A DNA stretch of 64,000 nucleotides from Bacillus sp. SD088 (lineage in GTDB: Bacteria > Bacillota > Bacilli > Bacillales > Bacillaceae_C): assembly GCF_017355205.1 (NCBI RefSeq), contig NZ_JADIJK010000012.1:1-64000 (forward strand), given 5' to 3'. This document shows positions 8,842 through 16,970 of the stretch, one piece after another. Below the pieces are notes generated by a model. The model searched no databases. It was not told the origin of the DNA and was given only the letters and a program-made list of their open reading frames with translations. Each line of letters opens with the position of its first letter. Within the stretch, counting starts at the first letter, position 1. A program made the translations under genes and the position numbers.

Positions 8842-8867
8842 ACTATTAGTATCACCACTAATAGTAT
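8842..8867. promoter_or_regulatory. Perfect palindrome, likely PadR operator
   Basis: TACTATTAGT and ACTAATAGTA are perfect 10-bp inverted arms with a 6-nt centre. A minus-strand TATAAT lies at 8831-8836, so the palindrome covers the expected -35/spacer region of the promoter for the membrane protein and PadR genes. The position is seen in the sequence. The link to PadR is inferred from autoregulation in the family. Confidence 0.6.
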
Positions 8868-8895
8868 CATTTATTTTAGGAGGTGTCATCATAAA

Positions 8896-9003
8896 GTGAA
8901 TATAGAAAAAAATGGACAGCCTGCAATCTCAATTCCTGTAAAATCAATTGGCCGTTATCCATTTCCTCACAGTTGGTTTGAAGGAAAATCGGTTTCTGAA
9001 TAA
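8896..9003 (+). CDS. Possible 35-residue peptide or gene remnant
   Basis: A GTG behind a strong TAGGAGGTG site (about 11 nt away) opens a 35-codon frame containing IPVKSIGRYPFPHSWFEGK. The ribosome site is better than chance, but no family is recognised. It could be a 3'-truncated gene. Confidence 0.25.
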   Translation: MNIEKNGQPAISIPVKSIGRYPFPHSWFEGKSVSE

Positions 9004-9254
9004 TTAAAGTGACGTTTGAAGTGCTATAATAGAAATATGATTTTAAACACTACACTGAATATCAAAAAGAAGGCATACGCTTACTGGTGATTGCCTGATG
9101 TAGATATAAATTTTCGGAACAAAGGGTTAACATGGCCCAATTCATCTGCTACGAAAAGTGGTAATTACCCAAGAAGTATCCACTTCAATCAATCTGAAAA
9201 GTGATAAGTGGTGGGCTGTTCACTATATAGAAATTGTAATTTGGAGGGATTTTT
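9004..9254. other. Upstream region of the FMN reductase
   Basis: A TATAAT at about 9029 may be a -10 box, though no good -35 goes with it. I see no gene or RNA structure. Confidence 0.3.
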
Positions 9255-9800
9255 TTGAAGATTGTCGGTATTTCTGGAGCGCTCTCAGGTCAAAAGATAT
9301 CTCAGATGGTTTATGATTGTTTACATGCTGCGAAGAAAGCCAATTCGGATGTAGAAATTGAGTTAATTGACCTAAAGGATTTTGATATAGAGTTTATGCA
9401 AGGACTTCCATTATCTGTTTATAATGACGATACCCAAACAGTTATAAACAAGATCTTACAGGCGGATGGTATCGTGATTGGTACGCCGATTTATCAGGCA
9501 TCGATTTCTGGGAGCTTAAAAAATCTGTTGGATCTAATGCCAGAGCGAGCTTTTAAAGGAAAAGTGGTTGGTTATATTTCCAACGCTGGTTCGGATAAGC
9601 ATTTTATGGTGGCGCAGTTCAATTTGGAGCCAATCATTCGTTTTCTTGGAGGAATGATTCTTCCACAGAATGTATTTGTTAACTTTGACCAATTTGACCC
9701 TGAGGATAATATCATCATTGATAAGCGAGTGCAGGAAAGAATTAGGGATTTTGGAAAGATGCTTGTCACGGTGACAGAGAAATTGGATAGCGATTATTAG
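9255..9800 (+). CDS. NADPH-dependent FMN reductase family flavoprotein
   Basis: A 181-residue flavodoxin-fold protein. The FMN-phosphate loop is GISGALSGQKISQMV at the N-terminus (family form GSxRxxS). GIVIGTPIYQASISGSLKNLLD (about 75-95, split here) is the signature around the flavin ring, followed by FKGKVVGYISNAG. Such enzymes supply reduced FMN or reduce quinones and azo compounds. The start is TTG, with GGAGG 7 nt before it. It is a single gene with its own terminator. Which acceptor it uses is unknown. Confidence 0.85.
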   Translation: MKIVGISGALSGQKISQMVYDCLHAAKKANSDVEIELIDLKDFDIEFMQGLPLSVYNDDTQTVINKILQADGIVIGTPIYQASISGSLKNLLDLMPERAFKGKVVGYISNAGSDKHFMVAQFNLEPIIRFLGGMILPQNVFVNFDQFDPEDNIIIDKRVQERIRDFGKMLVTVTEKLDSDY

Positions 9801-9813
9801 GGCTATAGGTAAA

Positions 9814-9860
9814 GGCTAGGCACCAGAACATTGATGATTTTCTTGGTACCTAGTCCTTTT
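9814..9860 (+). terminator. Rho-independent terminator of the FMN reductase gene
   Basis: GGCTAGGCACCA pairs with TGGTACCTAGTCC across an 18-nt loop, followed by TTTTATTATT. Confidence 0.8.
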
Positions 9861-10000
9861 ATTATTTTCAATAGAAAGGGTATTTGTGCACCAAAATCGT
9901 TTACTGAAAAATAAAATGTTAATTGAGCCAAATTCCTGTATGAGAACGTATATTCCTGTTATAATCTTACTTGAAAACATTTTTTGTAAGGGGAATAAAT

Positions 10001-11041
10001 ATGAGATTAAAAAATATTAACATCAAAGAACGAATGAAGCATTATAATGTGCCTGGTTTAAGTATTGCATTGATTGTGAACAGGAAAATTAGTAGCACAG
10101 AAAATTACGGTTTACTAGAGGTAGAAAGCGAAAGGAAAGTAAATGAAAGTTCTGTTTTTAGTGCGTGTTCTATTAGCAAGTTCTTAGCAGGAATGATTGC
10201 TATGAAACTAGTAGGTGAAGAGCTTCTTGATTTAGATGAGAATATAAATAAAAGACTTGTATCGTGGAAGGTACCGGAAAATGAGTTTACGAGAAATGAA
10301 AGCGTTACATTAAAGAGATTGCTTAGTCATCAATCTGGAATTAAAGATCCTGAGGGTAGTTTTTCTGAACTGAATGCAAAAATAGGAATCCCTGTTATGA
10401 CCGAATTATTACAGGGGAAAACCTCTTATTGTCAAGTTCCTATTAAAGTACAGTGCGAACCAGGGAGCGAATTCCACTATTCAGATGCAGGTTTTTGTGT
10501 TATTCAGCAGCTCATCGAAGATGTTACCGAGAAGCAGTTTGACCAGGTGGTGAATGAGTTAATATTTAGGACATTAGGGATGGAAAATAGCTATTTTAAT
10601 ACAACAGTGTTAGAGATGGATAAAAAGCAACTCACTTGTGGTCATAATAAAAACGGTGAATTAGTAGACGGTAAGTATCCTATCTATCCTTATCCAGCTG
10701 CTTCTGGGTTATGGACAACATCTTTAGATTTAGCCAGATTAGTTCTTGAGTTATTAAATGCCCTAAAAGGAGAAAGTAAAATTGGCATTTCAGCAAGCTT
10801 AGCAAAAGAAATGATCACCCCGCAAAAAGGTATGAATTGGACTGGCTTAGGGGTGTTTCTTGAAGGCTCTGAAAACGAATTAACAATTACATCACTCGGT
10901 TGGGGAGTAGGCTTTCAATGTATGCTGGTAGCGATTCCACACTCAGAAAAGGGTGCTGTTATCATGACAAATGCAGAATTAGGCGTTCATCAAATGGAAG
11001 GGATTATAGGAGAAATATATAACTCATTTATGTCGCTTTAG
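10001..11041 (+). CDS. Beta-lactamase-family serine hydrolase
   Basis: A 346-residue protein of the class C beta-lactamase/penicillin-binding fold (PF00144). The nucleophile motif is SISK (family SxxK), within VFSACSISKFLAGM. The Tyr motif is YSDAG, in place of the usual YxN. SHQSGI marks the conserved region before it. No signal peptide is visible, so it is probably cytoplasmic, like many esterase/peptidase members. The ATG used has AAGGGG 7 nt upstream. An in-frame TTG ten codons earlier lies before that site. Antibiotic hydrolysis should not be assumed. Confidence 0.8.
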   Translation: MRLKNINIKERMKHYNVPGLSIALIVNRKISSTENYGLLEVESERKVNESSVFSACSISKFLAGMIAMKLVGEELLDLDENINKRLVSWKVPENEFTRNESVTLKRLLSHQSGIKDPEGSFSELNAKIGIPVMTELLQGKTSYCQVPIKVQCEPGSEFHYSDAGFCVIQQLIEDVTEKQFDQVVNELIFRTLGMENSYFNTTVLEMDKKQLTCGHNKNGELVDGKYPIYPYPAASGLWTTSLDLARLVLELLNALKGESKIGISASLAKEMITPQKGMNWTGLGVFLEGSENELTITSLGWGVGFQCMLVAIPHSEKGAVIMTNAELGVHQMEGIIGEIYNSFMSL

Positions 11042-11086
11042 CGAATCCACTCGCGCTATTAATTGATGAATGGAGAGAATAGTTAA

Positions 11087-11647
11087 ATGAATACACAAGA
11101 AAATTTAAAAATTGTGATTGGTGCAGGAGAATATGATAACAATTCGACTTGGCTTCAAACGCAAGAAACGGAATTAAATTTATTAAAAAAGGCTGATTGG
11201 GAAGGGAATTTTACTCGGAATTCGTTAGAAGCGATCCTAGCCGAACACGTTTGGGAACATTTAACTTATGAAGAAGGGGTAAAAGCTGCAAAGATATGTT
11301 TTGAATTTCTAAAGTCTGGAGGATATGTTCGCTGTGCTGTACCTGATGGCTTTTTCCCTAATGAAGATTATCAGCTTGGCGTACAAGTAGGGGGGCCGGG
11401 GCCTAAAGATCATCCTGCTGCAAGCCATAAAATTGTTCATAATTATAAAACGATTACGTCAATGTTTGAAGAGGCTGGTTTTAATGTTTCCCTTTTAGAG
11501 TATTGCGATGAAAGGGGTAAATTTCATTATAATGATTGGGATGAACATCAAGGGTTTATTTATCGATCAAAACGATTTGATCACAGAAACAAAAATGGAG
11601 AACTTGGTTTTGTTTCCCTCATTGTTGATGCGATAAAACCGTTTTAA
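11087..11647 (+). CDS. SAM-dependent methyltransferase-like protein
   Basis: A 186-residue cytoplasmic protein. The segment AILAEHVWEHLTYEEGVKAA followed by FLKSGGYVRCAVPDG resembles motifs IV-V of class I methyltransferases (the predicted methyltransferase group COG4627). The glycine-rich SAM loop is reduced to IVIGAGEYDN at the N-terminus, so the protein is shorter than canonical members and part of the cofactor fold may be missing. GGAGAG is 9 nt before the ATG. It follows the serine hydrolase gene by 45 nt and may be co-transcribed. The substrate is unknown. Confidence 0.7.
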   Translation: MNTQENLKIVIGAGEYDNNSTWLQTQETELNLLKKADWEGNFTRNSLEAILAEHVWEHLTYEEGVKAAKICFEFLKSGGYVRCAVPDGFFPNEDYQLGVQVGGPGPKDHPAASHKIVHNYKTITSMFEEAGFNVSLLEYCDERGKFHYNDWDEHQGFIYRSKRFDHRNKNGELGFVSLIVDAIKPF

Positions 11648-11751
11648 ATCAACGAACAAAAGGAAAGAACTTCTCACACTCGGAAAAAGTAGAACACCCA
11701 GAAAGTAATCCCAGAATAAAAGAAAGACTTTTAGATTATCGAAATTGGAAG

Positions 11752-11829
11752 GGGCTGTCCAAAAAGTCTTCGGCAACGAAAAAAAGGAGAAATGATTCCT
11801 CCTTCTTTTTCGACTTTTGGGACAGGCCC
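11752..11829 (+). terminator. Long stem-loop terminator
   Basis: GGGGCTGTCCAAAAAGTC pairs with GACTTTTGGGACAGGCCC. An inner stem (AAAAAGGAG with CTCCTTCTTTTT) gives a second layer. It is followed by GCTGTTTTATTT. Confidence 0.6.
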
Positions 11830-11948
11830 GCTGTTTTATTTCTGTAAAGTTATTTCTTCGTTTTTCCACATCTAATACATTCATCTGTATAGTAGTTGTA
11901 TTTATGTCTTTTTAAGAATTTACATATTAAAGCTTTTATGTTCATTTC

Positions 11949-12010
11949 GTAACTCCCTCAATCTTCATTTCATAGATAAGCTTATCAAATGAAGATTAGA
12001 GAGGGATTAC
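11949..12010. repeat. Near-perfect inverted repeat, 22-24 nt arms
   Basis: GTAACTCCCTC-AATCTTCATTT pairs with AAATGAAGATTAGAGAGGGATTAC around a 16-nt centre. There is no T-run on either side, so it is not a classical terminator. It sits in a 530-nt gap that otherwise holds only the terminator at 11752. The role is unknown. Confidence 0.5.
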
Positions 12011-12177
12011 AATCAGATTACCAACTATGTTATAAAAGATGTTTGTTTTGTTACAAACCTCTGCTATTTGAAGGCTTTCTTTAGGCGCGTGCTTTATAAG
12101 GGCTTATTTAGATAGAAGATAAGGGATATGCCAAGGATATAGCCAAAAATTTTAAATTTACCTTTTGTGTCTTCCGC

Positions 12178-12671
12178 CTATTTTAAGGTTACTCCCTTGA
12201 TAATATATTCTTCTCCATTTAAAAATTGATATATAAGTTCCTGTTGGGTTGAGGAAAGAGGTTCCTCACTTCTTTTTTCAGATTGATTGAAATAGTAATT
12301 TTCAGGATTCCGTTCAATGTTAAATTGCTTATAATAATATCCCACGGCGGCAAAACTATAACCAAAACCAATCAGGAGGATAAGGGATATAATAATCTTT
12401 TTTCTCCATTTAGTTAGAAACTGAAATACTCTAGTCTTTGAAAAATTGGTATAACTTTCTTTAATCAGTTGCTGTTTATTCCGCCCCACAACGAGTAATA
12501 ATGAAAGTAAAAATCCGATAAAGCCAAAGGTAAACTGTATTCTAGTTAATTTCCCTTTCAGTATATCTTCAAGGAATTCTTCTATACCTCTGCCTTTTGA
12601 ATGATACCTTTTTTGCTAGCAAAATATGCTGTAATGAGTCCAAAGCAAATAAGGGCCAATAGTTGTACCAT
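12178..12671 (-). pseudogene. Two-helix membrane protein gene with a frameshift in an A6 run
   Basis: The N-terminal frame starts at an ATG (MVQLLALICFGLITAYFASKK) and is a membrane helix. After the run of six A (minus strand, 12609-12614) it would hit a stop. Moving one frame at this run continues as RYHSKGRGIEEFLEDILKG, a second helix (FGFIGFLLSLLLVVG), a third near IIISLILLIGFGYS, and a hydrophilic tail ending EEYIIKGVTLK. The distal part alone is open from a GTG at 12489 for 103 codons. A homopolymer slip in the genome, a sequencing error or programmed frameshifting would all fit. I recognise no family. Confidence 0.5.
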
Positions 12672-12936
12672 ATTCTTAACCCCCAATTTTAAATGATGAA
12701 TTTCTCTTTATATCCCTTTTTGCTTTCACCCAAGGGATATATCGGTATCTTTGACAAAAATTTAATAATTAGGAGCTAAATGATATCTTTCGGTTGATTG
12801 TTCGGTTATTAACTGTTATTATGATTTTTGTTCTAGTAAATATTCGTTTTACCATTGAAAAGGTGAATGATTATATTTTTAAATAAGATAATATTCATTT
12901 TTTTATAAAAGGGACATTCAGGGGAGGTATACATTT

Positions 12937-14364
12937 TTGAACACTTTTGGTTTATATATGATTGTATTTAGCATCATTCTAATGCTCGCTATCTCTGTTC
13001 TAGGGTATTTATTTAGTAAAAGACAGATGAAAAATAATGATTCCTATTTCACGGCTGGTCGTAATATAACGGTTGCCTTTATGACGGCAACATTTATTGC
13101 ATATGCGGTTGGTACAGGGTTGATCTTTTCACCAGCTGAATCAGCTTATTTAGATGGTATGACGGCAATGATCGGATACGCACTAGCACTTTCGATTGCC
13201 TACCTTGTCTTCATTCCTATTTCTCGTAGAATTAAGGAACTTCTTCCAGCGGGAAACACCATCGGGGAATTTGTAAAAGCGCGCTATGGAAATTTTATGT
13301 TTATCGTTGTTTTATTTGTCATTATTGTTTATCTTTTCTGTTTGCTAGTTGCCAACTTGATTGGTGCAGGCATTGCCTTTCAGTATCTCGGTGGAATGCC
13401 TATTTACGCAGGTGTATTAATTATCGGAATTCCAGTCATGATTTATACTACTTATGGTGGACTTGGTGCGGCGATTTTTACCAATAGTATTCAAGCAATT
13501 TTGTTAACTCCGCTACTATTTGTCGTTGCCTTCTTTGCCTTTCGTAATCTAGGTGGAACGAGTGCTGTGTATGAAGGTGTGGTGAAAAATGCACCAGAAA
13601 TGATGAATATCTTCCATGCATCTGGTGTAGAATTTGCATTGATGATCATTATTGCAGTTTGTTCAGCTGAATTGTTAAATCAGGCGTTATGGCAACGTGT
13701 TTATTCAGCAAAAGATTTTAAAGTTGTAAAAAAGGGATTAGTAAATGCCTCGATTATGACTTTCCCCATGGCTATAATTGCCGGAGTTTTCGGGCTGATT
13801 GCGATTTCTATGGGGATGGATCTGCCACATACATCGATCGGTACGGCATTAGTAGCTCATACAGTGTTACCCGAATGGGGATCAATGCTGTTTGTATTAG
13901 TTATTGTCCTTGCAACAACTTCAACAGGCTCAGATGCATTGGCCGCTTTTTCCTCGACAGCGTCACTAGATATTATGAAAAGTTTATTGCCAAATATGGA
14001 TCCAAAAGCTGCAGTAAAGGTTGCGCGAATTTCAACGATTGTTTTTGCAGTTGTAGCAATGCTTGTTGCATTTCGGGCACCATCGATCTTACAAATTTTA
14101 CTTTTTGCTGATTTAGCTGCAGCAGCTGCAGTCGTTCCAGTTATCGCTGGTTTATATAATAGGAACATCACTGGGAAACTGGCTGCAACAGGTACGATTG
14201 CTGGATTGGTCTTAGGTATTCCACTATATGTAATAGGGGAAAATTTATATAGTTTTGTGGTTGCGATTGTGATTTCATCTCTCATTGTATTTATAGGAGC
14301 AACTTTCTCGAAAGTAGGATACAATTTTGATCAATTAAAGGAAACGATAAAAAGCCTAGACTAA
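12937..14364 (+). CDS. Sodium:solute symporter (SSS family)
   Basis: A 475-residue transporter with about 13 hydrophobic helices, of the SSS/LeuT-fold family that couples Na+ to uptake of sugars, amino acids or vitamins. Visible landmarks are NDSYFTAGRN (helix 1-2 region), AYAVGTGLIFSPAESAY, MIYTTYGGLGAAIFTNSIQ (the family signature region) and NQALWQRVYSAKDFK. The start is TTG, about 12 nt after GGGGAGG. It is the first of three genes: a 42-residue membrane peptide starts 15 nt later, then a cyclo-ligase-like protein. This fixed trio hints that the small peptide is an accessory subunit. The substrate is unknown; a folate- or thiamine-like compound is only a guess from the third gene. Confidence 0.85.
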   Translation: MNTFGLYMIVFSIILMLAISVLGYLFSKRQMKNNDSYFTAGRNITVAFMTATFIAYAVGTGLIFSPAESAYLDGMTAMIGYALALSIAYLVFIPISRRIKELLPAGNTIGEFVKARYGNFMFIVVLFVIIVYLFCLLVANLIGAGIAFQYLGGMPIYAGVLIIGIPVMIYTTYGGLGAAIFTNSIQAILLTPLLFVVAFFAFRNLGGTSAVYEGVVKNAPEMMNIFHASGVEFALMIIIAVCSAELLNQALWQRVYSAKDFKVVKKGLVNASIMTFPMAIIAGVFGLIAISMGMDLPHTSIGTALVAHTVLPEWGSMLFVLVIVLATTSTGSDALAAFSSTASLDIMKSLLPNMDPKAAVKVARISTIVFAVVAMLVAFRAPSILQILLFADLAAAAAVVPVIAGLYNRNITGKLAATGTIAGLVLGIPLYVIGENLYSFVVAIVISSLIVFIGATFSKVGYNFDQLKETIKSLD

Positions 14365-14379
14365 GAAAGGGTGAAGCCC

Positions 14380-14508
14380 ATGTATTCTTTAACATTTTTC
14401 AATATACTGATCTGGATTTCACTTATTGGGTTATTGGTAGACTTCGGATTTCAGATTTGGTTTAGTGTAGCGGATTCTAAAAATAAACAGGAGAGTAAAG
14501 GGGAATGA
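14380..14508 (+). CDS. 42-residue single-helix membrane peptide in the SSS operon
   Basis: ATG with GAAAGGGTG 7 nt upstream. The N-terminus is followed by a hydrophobic helix (FFNILIWISLIGLLVDFGF), then a charged cytoplasmic tail (DSKNKQESKGE). It follows the symporter gene by 15 nt, and its stop falls within a few bases of the next start. Small subunits of this kind accompany several Na+ symporters, but I recognise no named family. Confidence 0.7.
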   Translation: MYSLTFFNILIWISLIGLLVDFGFQIWFSVADSKNKQESKGE

Positions 14509-14510
14509 AC

Positions 14511-15248
14511 ATGAACGCAGAACAGGCAAGAGAACAAATTTGGGCTGAGCTAAGAAAAGTGGGAAAACCAGATACACGTTTTCACTGGGACTTTGCAGAA
14601 TTTATTGCGGATTATGTAGGCAGTGATCAAGGAGCGGAGATTGTTCGTGAACAGGAAGCTTATCAGCAAGCAGCGGTTGTATTTATTACCCCGGATAACA
14701 ACATGAGAAAATTAAGAGAGTATACATTGAAAGATAAAAAGACTTTAATTATGACGACATACGGCATTAATCGTGGTTTCCAAATCGTTCGTCCTGGGGA
14801 TGTACCTGAAGGCAAAGAAGAACTCGCTTCTACATTAGATGGGATTGAGCTGTTTATAACTCCGATTACACTAGCGGAAATTAAAGAGGAGTTCGATCAA
14901 ATACCCTTGCTATTCACTGGAGCTTCTGCGATGAAACCAAATGGTCTTCGCTTTGGAAAAGGTCATGGCTATTTTGATCTGGAGTGGGGGATGATGTGGG
15001 AAATGGGTATCGTTAGTCCGGAGTCTATTGTTTTTGGTCTTGGTCATGACTGTCAAATTGTTGATGCGGAAATTGAGCCAGAGGAATATGATACTGTTGT
15101 TGATTATATCGTAACACCAACACGTTGCGTCAAAACAGAAAACAACCATCCTAAACCAACATTAGGCATCATTTGGGACAAGCTAGAGGCTGGAATGTTT
15201 GAAAATATTCCTCCATTGCAGGAAGTTTATCGTTTGAAAGGGAAGTAA
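14511..15248 (+). CDS. 5-formyltetrahydrofolate cyclo-ligase-like protein
   Basis: A cytoplasmic protein of about 245 residues with the 5-FTHF cyclo-ligase fold (PF01812/COG0212). AREQIWAELRK at the N-terminus resembles the family start, and GLRFGKGHGYFDLEWG is the classical nucleotide/folate motif (family GxRLGxGxGYYD). VFGLGHDCQIVDAEI and VDYIVTPTR follow. It is longer than folate cyclo-ligases (180-200), so the substrate may differ. AAAGGGG lies 7 nt before the ATG used, and another ATG two codons earlier overlaps the small gene's stop. The operon with the symporter suggests that it processes what is imported. Confidence 0.75.
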   Translation: MNAEQAREQIWAELRKVGKPDTRFHWDFAEFIADYVGSDQGAEIVREQEAYQQAAVVFITPDNNMRKLREYTLKDKKTLIMTTYGINRGFQIVRPGDVPEGKEELASTLDGIELFITPITLAEIKEEFDQIPLLFTGASAMKPNGLRFGKGHGYFDLEWGMMWEMGIVSPESIVFGLGHDCQIVDAEIEPEEYDTVVDYIVTPTRCVKTENNHPKPTLGIIWDKLEAGMFENIPPLQEVYRLKGK

Positions 15249-15301
15249 GTGTGCTGAGCAGACACTGTTAATGGTGAAAGGCCATAGCGAATAGATTATT
15301 A

Positions 15302-15424
15302 AGAAAAGTGCAAGCGCCTTGCTCAGCCCCGACAAGCAAATGTTCTGAGACAAGAAAAGTCCGGTTTTGACTTTTATTGGCTCAGGTTATTTGACCTCGA
15401 GGGGCTAGGCGCTGGAGCTAGATC
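15302..15424 (-). repeat. Dispersed hairpin repeat, family A, copy 1
   Basis: Outer arms AGTGCAAGCGCC and GGCGCTGGAGCTAGAT, with inner GACAAGCAAATGTTCT and GGTTATTTGACCTCGAGGGGCTAG. The same words recur at 30651, 41513, 42411, 47856 and, in part, 48043 and 60052. This copy is inverted relative to the one at 42411. No coding capacity. Confidence 0.75.
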
Positions 15425-15465
15425 AAAACACTAGCCAAAATTTTATACTTTCTTATCTTTCAAAA

Positions 15466-15507
15466 ATAGAAAGCGGGCCTGTTCGTCAGACAGATCCGCT
15501 TTCTTTG
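15466..15507. terminator. Stem-loop terminator
   Basis: AGAAAGCGGG pairs with CCGCTTTCT around a 16-nt loop, with T-rich sequence on the right. It probably ends the symporter operon. Confidence 0.65.
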
Positions 15508-15646
15508 GTTTAACAGAGTAAAAAATGCTATTTGTTCTATTGTTTTTATGATAAGTTGTATTGAGTGTAAATAAATTTCTAATACGGATTTAAAAAAATA
15601 GGAATGATAGACAAATCCGAACGGAATAGAAAAGAGGAAAATATGT

Positions 15647-16120
15647 ATGCTTACGTTCGAAGAAAAGCGGGCCATTATAGAATCATATCCCCAGCTCACT
15701 CGTAAAGAAGTGTCAATGAAACGAGTGAATTACCATTATCTAGATAGTCTGTATGATAAAACGACGGTTGTTTACCATCTCCATCCGAATGGGAATGGGT
15801 TTGTCTTTGTTGGAGATTTGCAGGAGTATCAGGCAGATAAAAAGGGGTTAATTAATATACGTGATACTTCTGAAGAAGAGCTGCGGAAAGCCATTACAGA
15901 TTCCATTCAGTATTTATCTGTAGGAACGGAAGCCGAGCAGGATCCCGAAGTGACATCTGAATCTGAGTGGCGTGACCAAGAAGGACATAGCCTGATTTTG
16001 ACATGCGAAGAAATGCTTTGGAATATCTATGCGGGTTTGAACTTAGTTGAAAGCTTCACGTCCTATAACGATGCTGAAAGTTATTTACAGGAGGAAGGAT
16101 TTGGACCGGTGAAAGATTGA
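15647..16120 (+). CDS. Conserved hypothetical cytoplasmic protein
   Basis: A soluble 157-residue acidic protein with no membrane segment or signal peptide. It starts FEEKRAIIESYPQLTRKEVS and has HLHPNGNGFVFVGDL in a probable beta-rich core, then an acidic stretch (EAEQDPEVTSESEW). AAGAGGA is about 9 nt from the ATG. It is a monocistronic gene with a terminator 60 nt downstream. I cannot assign a function. Confidence 0.65.
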   Translation: MLTFEEKRAIIESYPQLTRKEVSMKRVNYHYLDSLYDKTTVVYHLHPNGNGFVFVGDLQEYQADKKGLINIRDTSEEELRKAITDSIQYLSVGTEAEQDPEVTSESEWRDQEGHSLILTCEEMLWNIYAGLNLVESFTSYNDAESYLQEEGFGPVKD

Positions 16121-16180
16121 AACTGCCGGAGAGATGTGGAATGTCCTTCCAAGTTTGAATTGTTGAACTTATAGAAAAGG

Positions 16181-16213
16181 AAAAAAGATCACTCCGCTGG
16201 GTGATCTTTTTAA
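16181..16213 (+). terminator. Rho-independent terminator
   Basis: AAAAAAGATCACTC pairs with GGGTGATCTTTTT. The A-tract and T-tract on the two sides make it potentially bidirectional. Confidence 0.8.
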
Positions 16214-16424
16214 AATAATCATACAGATAGTCTCATAGCTCCATCCTCACCCCAGAATAAAATCCATCCCATTACTTTGTATAAAATATTTCCATTTATT
16301 GAAAGCCAAATGATCTGATCGATTGTCTAATAAGTAGTATTAAAAAATGGAGGTGAAAGGTTTGTGAAAAAGCCGATAGCAGATACATAGGCAGAATAGC
16401 TTCCCTCCGACCCTAGCAAACATA

Positions 16425-16970
16425 GTGACAAATATAGAGGTGGTCTTTATTAACCAATTAGTTAAAAAAGCACAAAAAGGAGACGAAAAAGCATATCTCG
16501 CCCTTTTTCAACAATATCAAGTAGACATTTACCGGATTGCCTATGTATATGTGAAAAATCAGGAAGACGCATTGGATATCGTCCAAGAAACAGCCTATAA
16601 ATCATTCAGTAAGATCAAAACATTGAAGAATCCTGAGTATTTTAAAACATGGGTGATCAGAATTGCGATGAACACTGCGATCAGTCATCTCAGAAAGGGA
16701 AAAAAGATTGTTCATTTGAACCCAGAATATGCTGATATGTTTACTGCAGATGAAAAAGATGTTTCTTTGCAAATGACACTCAAAGATTTAATTGAAAGTC
16801 TAAATGAAAATGAAAAAAGTGTTGTGCTCTTAAAGTTTTACGCAGAGCACACGATAAGCGAAATTGCCGATATATTAGACATGCCGCTTGGGACAGTAAA
16901 AACTATTTTATATCGTTCTTTAGATAAATTACGCAAACAGGTGAAAAGGGAGGATATCTATGGACAATGA
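16425..16970 (+). CDS. ECF-type RNA polymerase sigma factor
   Basis: Region 2 (VDIYRIAYVYVKNQEDALDIVQETAYKSF, two pieces) and region 4 (MTLKDLIESLNENEKSVVLLKFY, then HTISEIADILDMPLGTVKTILYRS) are both clear. The protein is about 180 residues, SigV-like. It overlaps the anti-sigma gene by 11 nt. The start is odd: the GTG used here has no ribosome site, while AGAGGTGG sits 5 nt before an in-frame ATT at 16449. That ATT would give the typical N-terminus NQLVKKAQKGDEKAY. Several mini-frames with stops precede it. The signal sensed is unknown. Confidence 0.85.
   Translation: MTNIEVVFINQLVKKAQKGDEKAYLALFQQYQVDIYRIAYVYVKNQEDALDIVQETAYKSFSKIKTLKNPEYFKTWVIRIAMNTAISHLRKGKKIVHLNPEYADMFTADEKDVSLQMTLKDLIESLNENEKSVVLLKFYAEHTISEIADILDMPLGTVKTILYRSLDKLRKQVKREDIYGQ

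Noticed and set aside
11567-11884. Open frame on the minus strand across the terminator
   Set aside because: It runs through a terminator hairpin and into the opposite strand of the methyltransferase-like gene; no start signals.
13857-14324. Open frame of 155 codons opposite the symporter
   Set aside because: It is antisense to a well-supported transporter gene and its Ala/Thr-rich product reflects the complement of hydrophobic codons.
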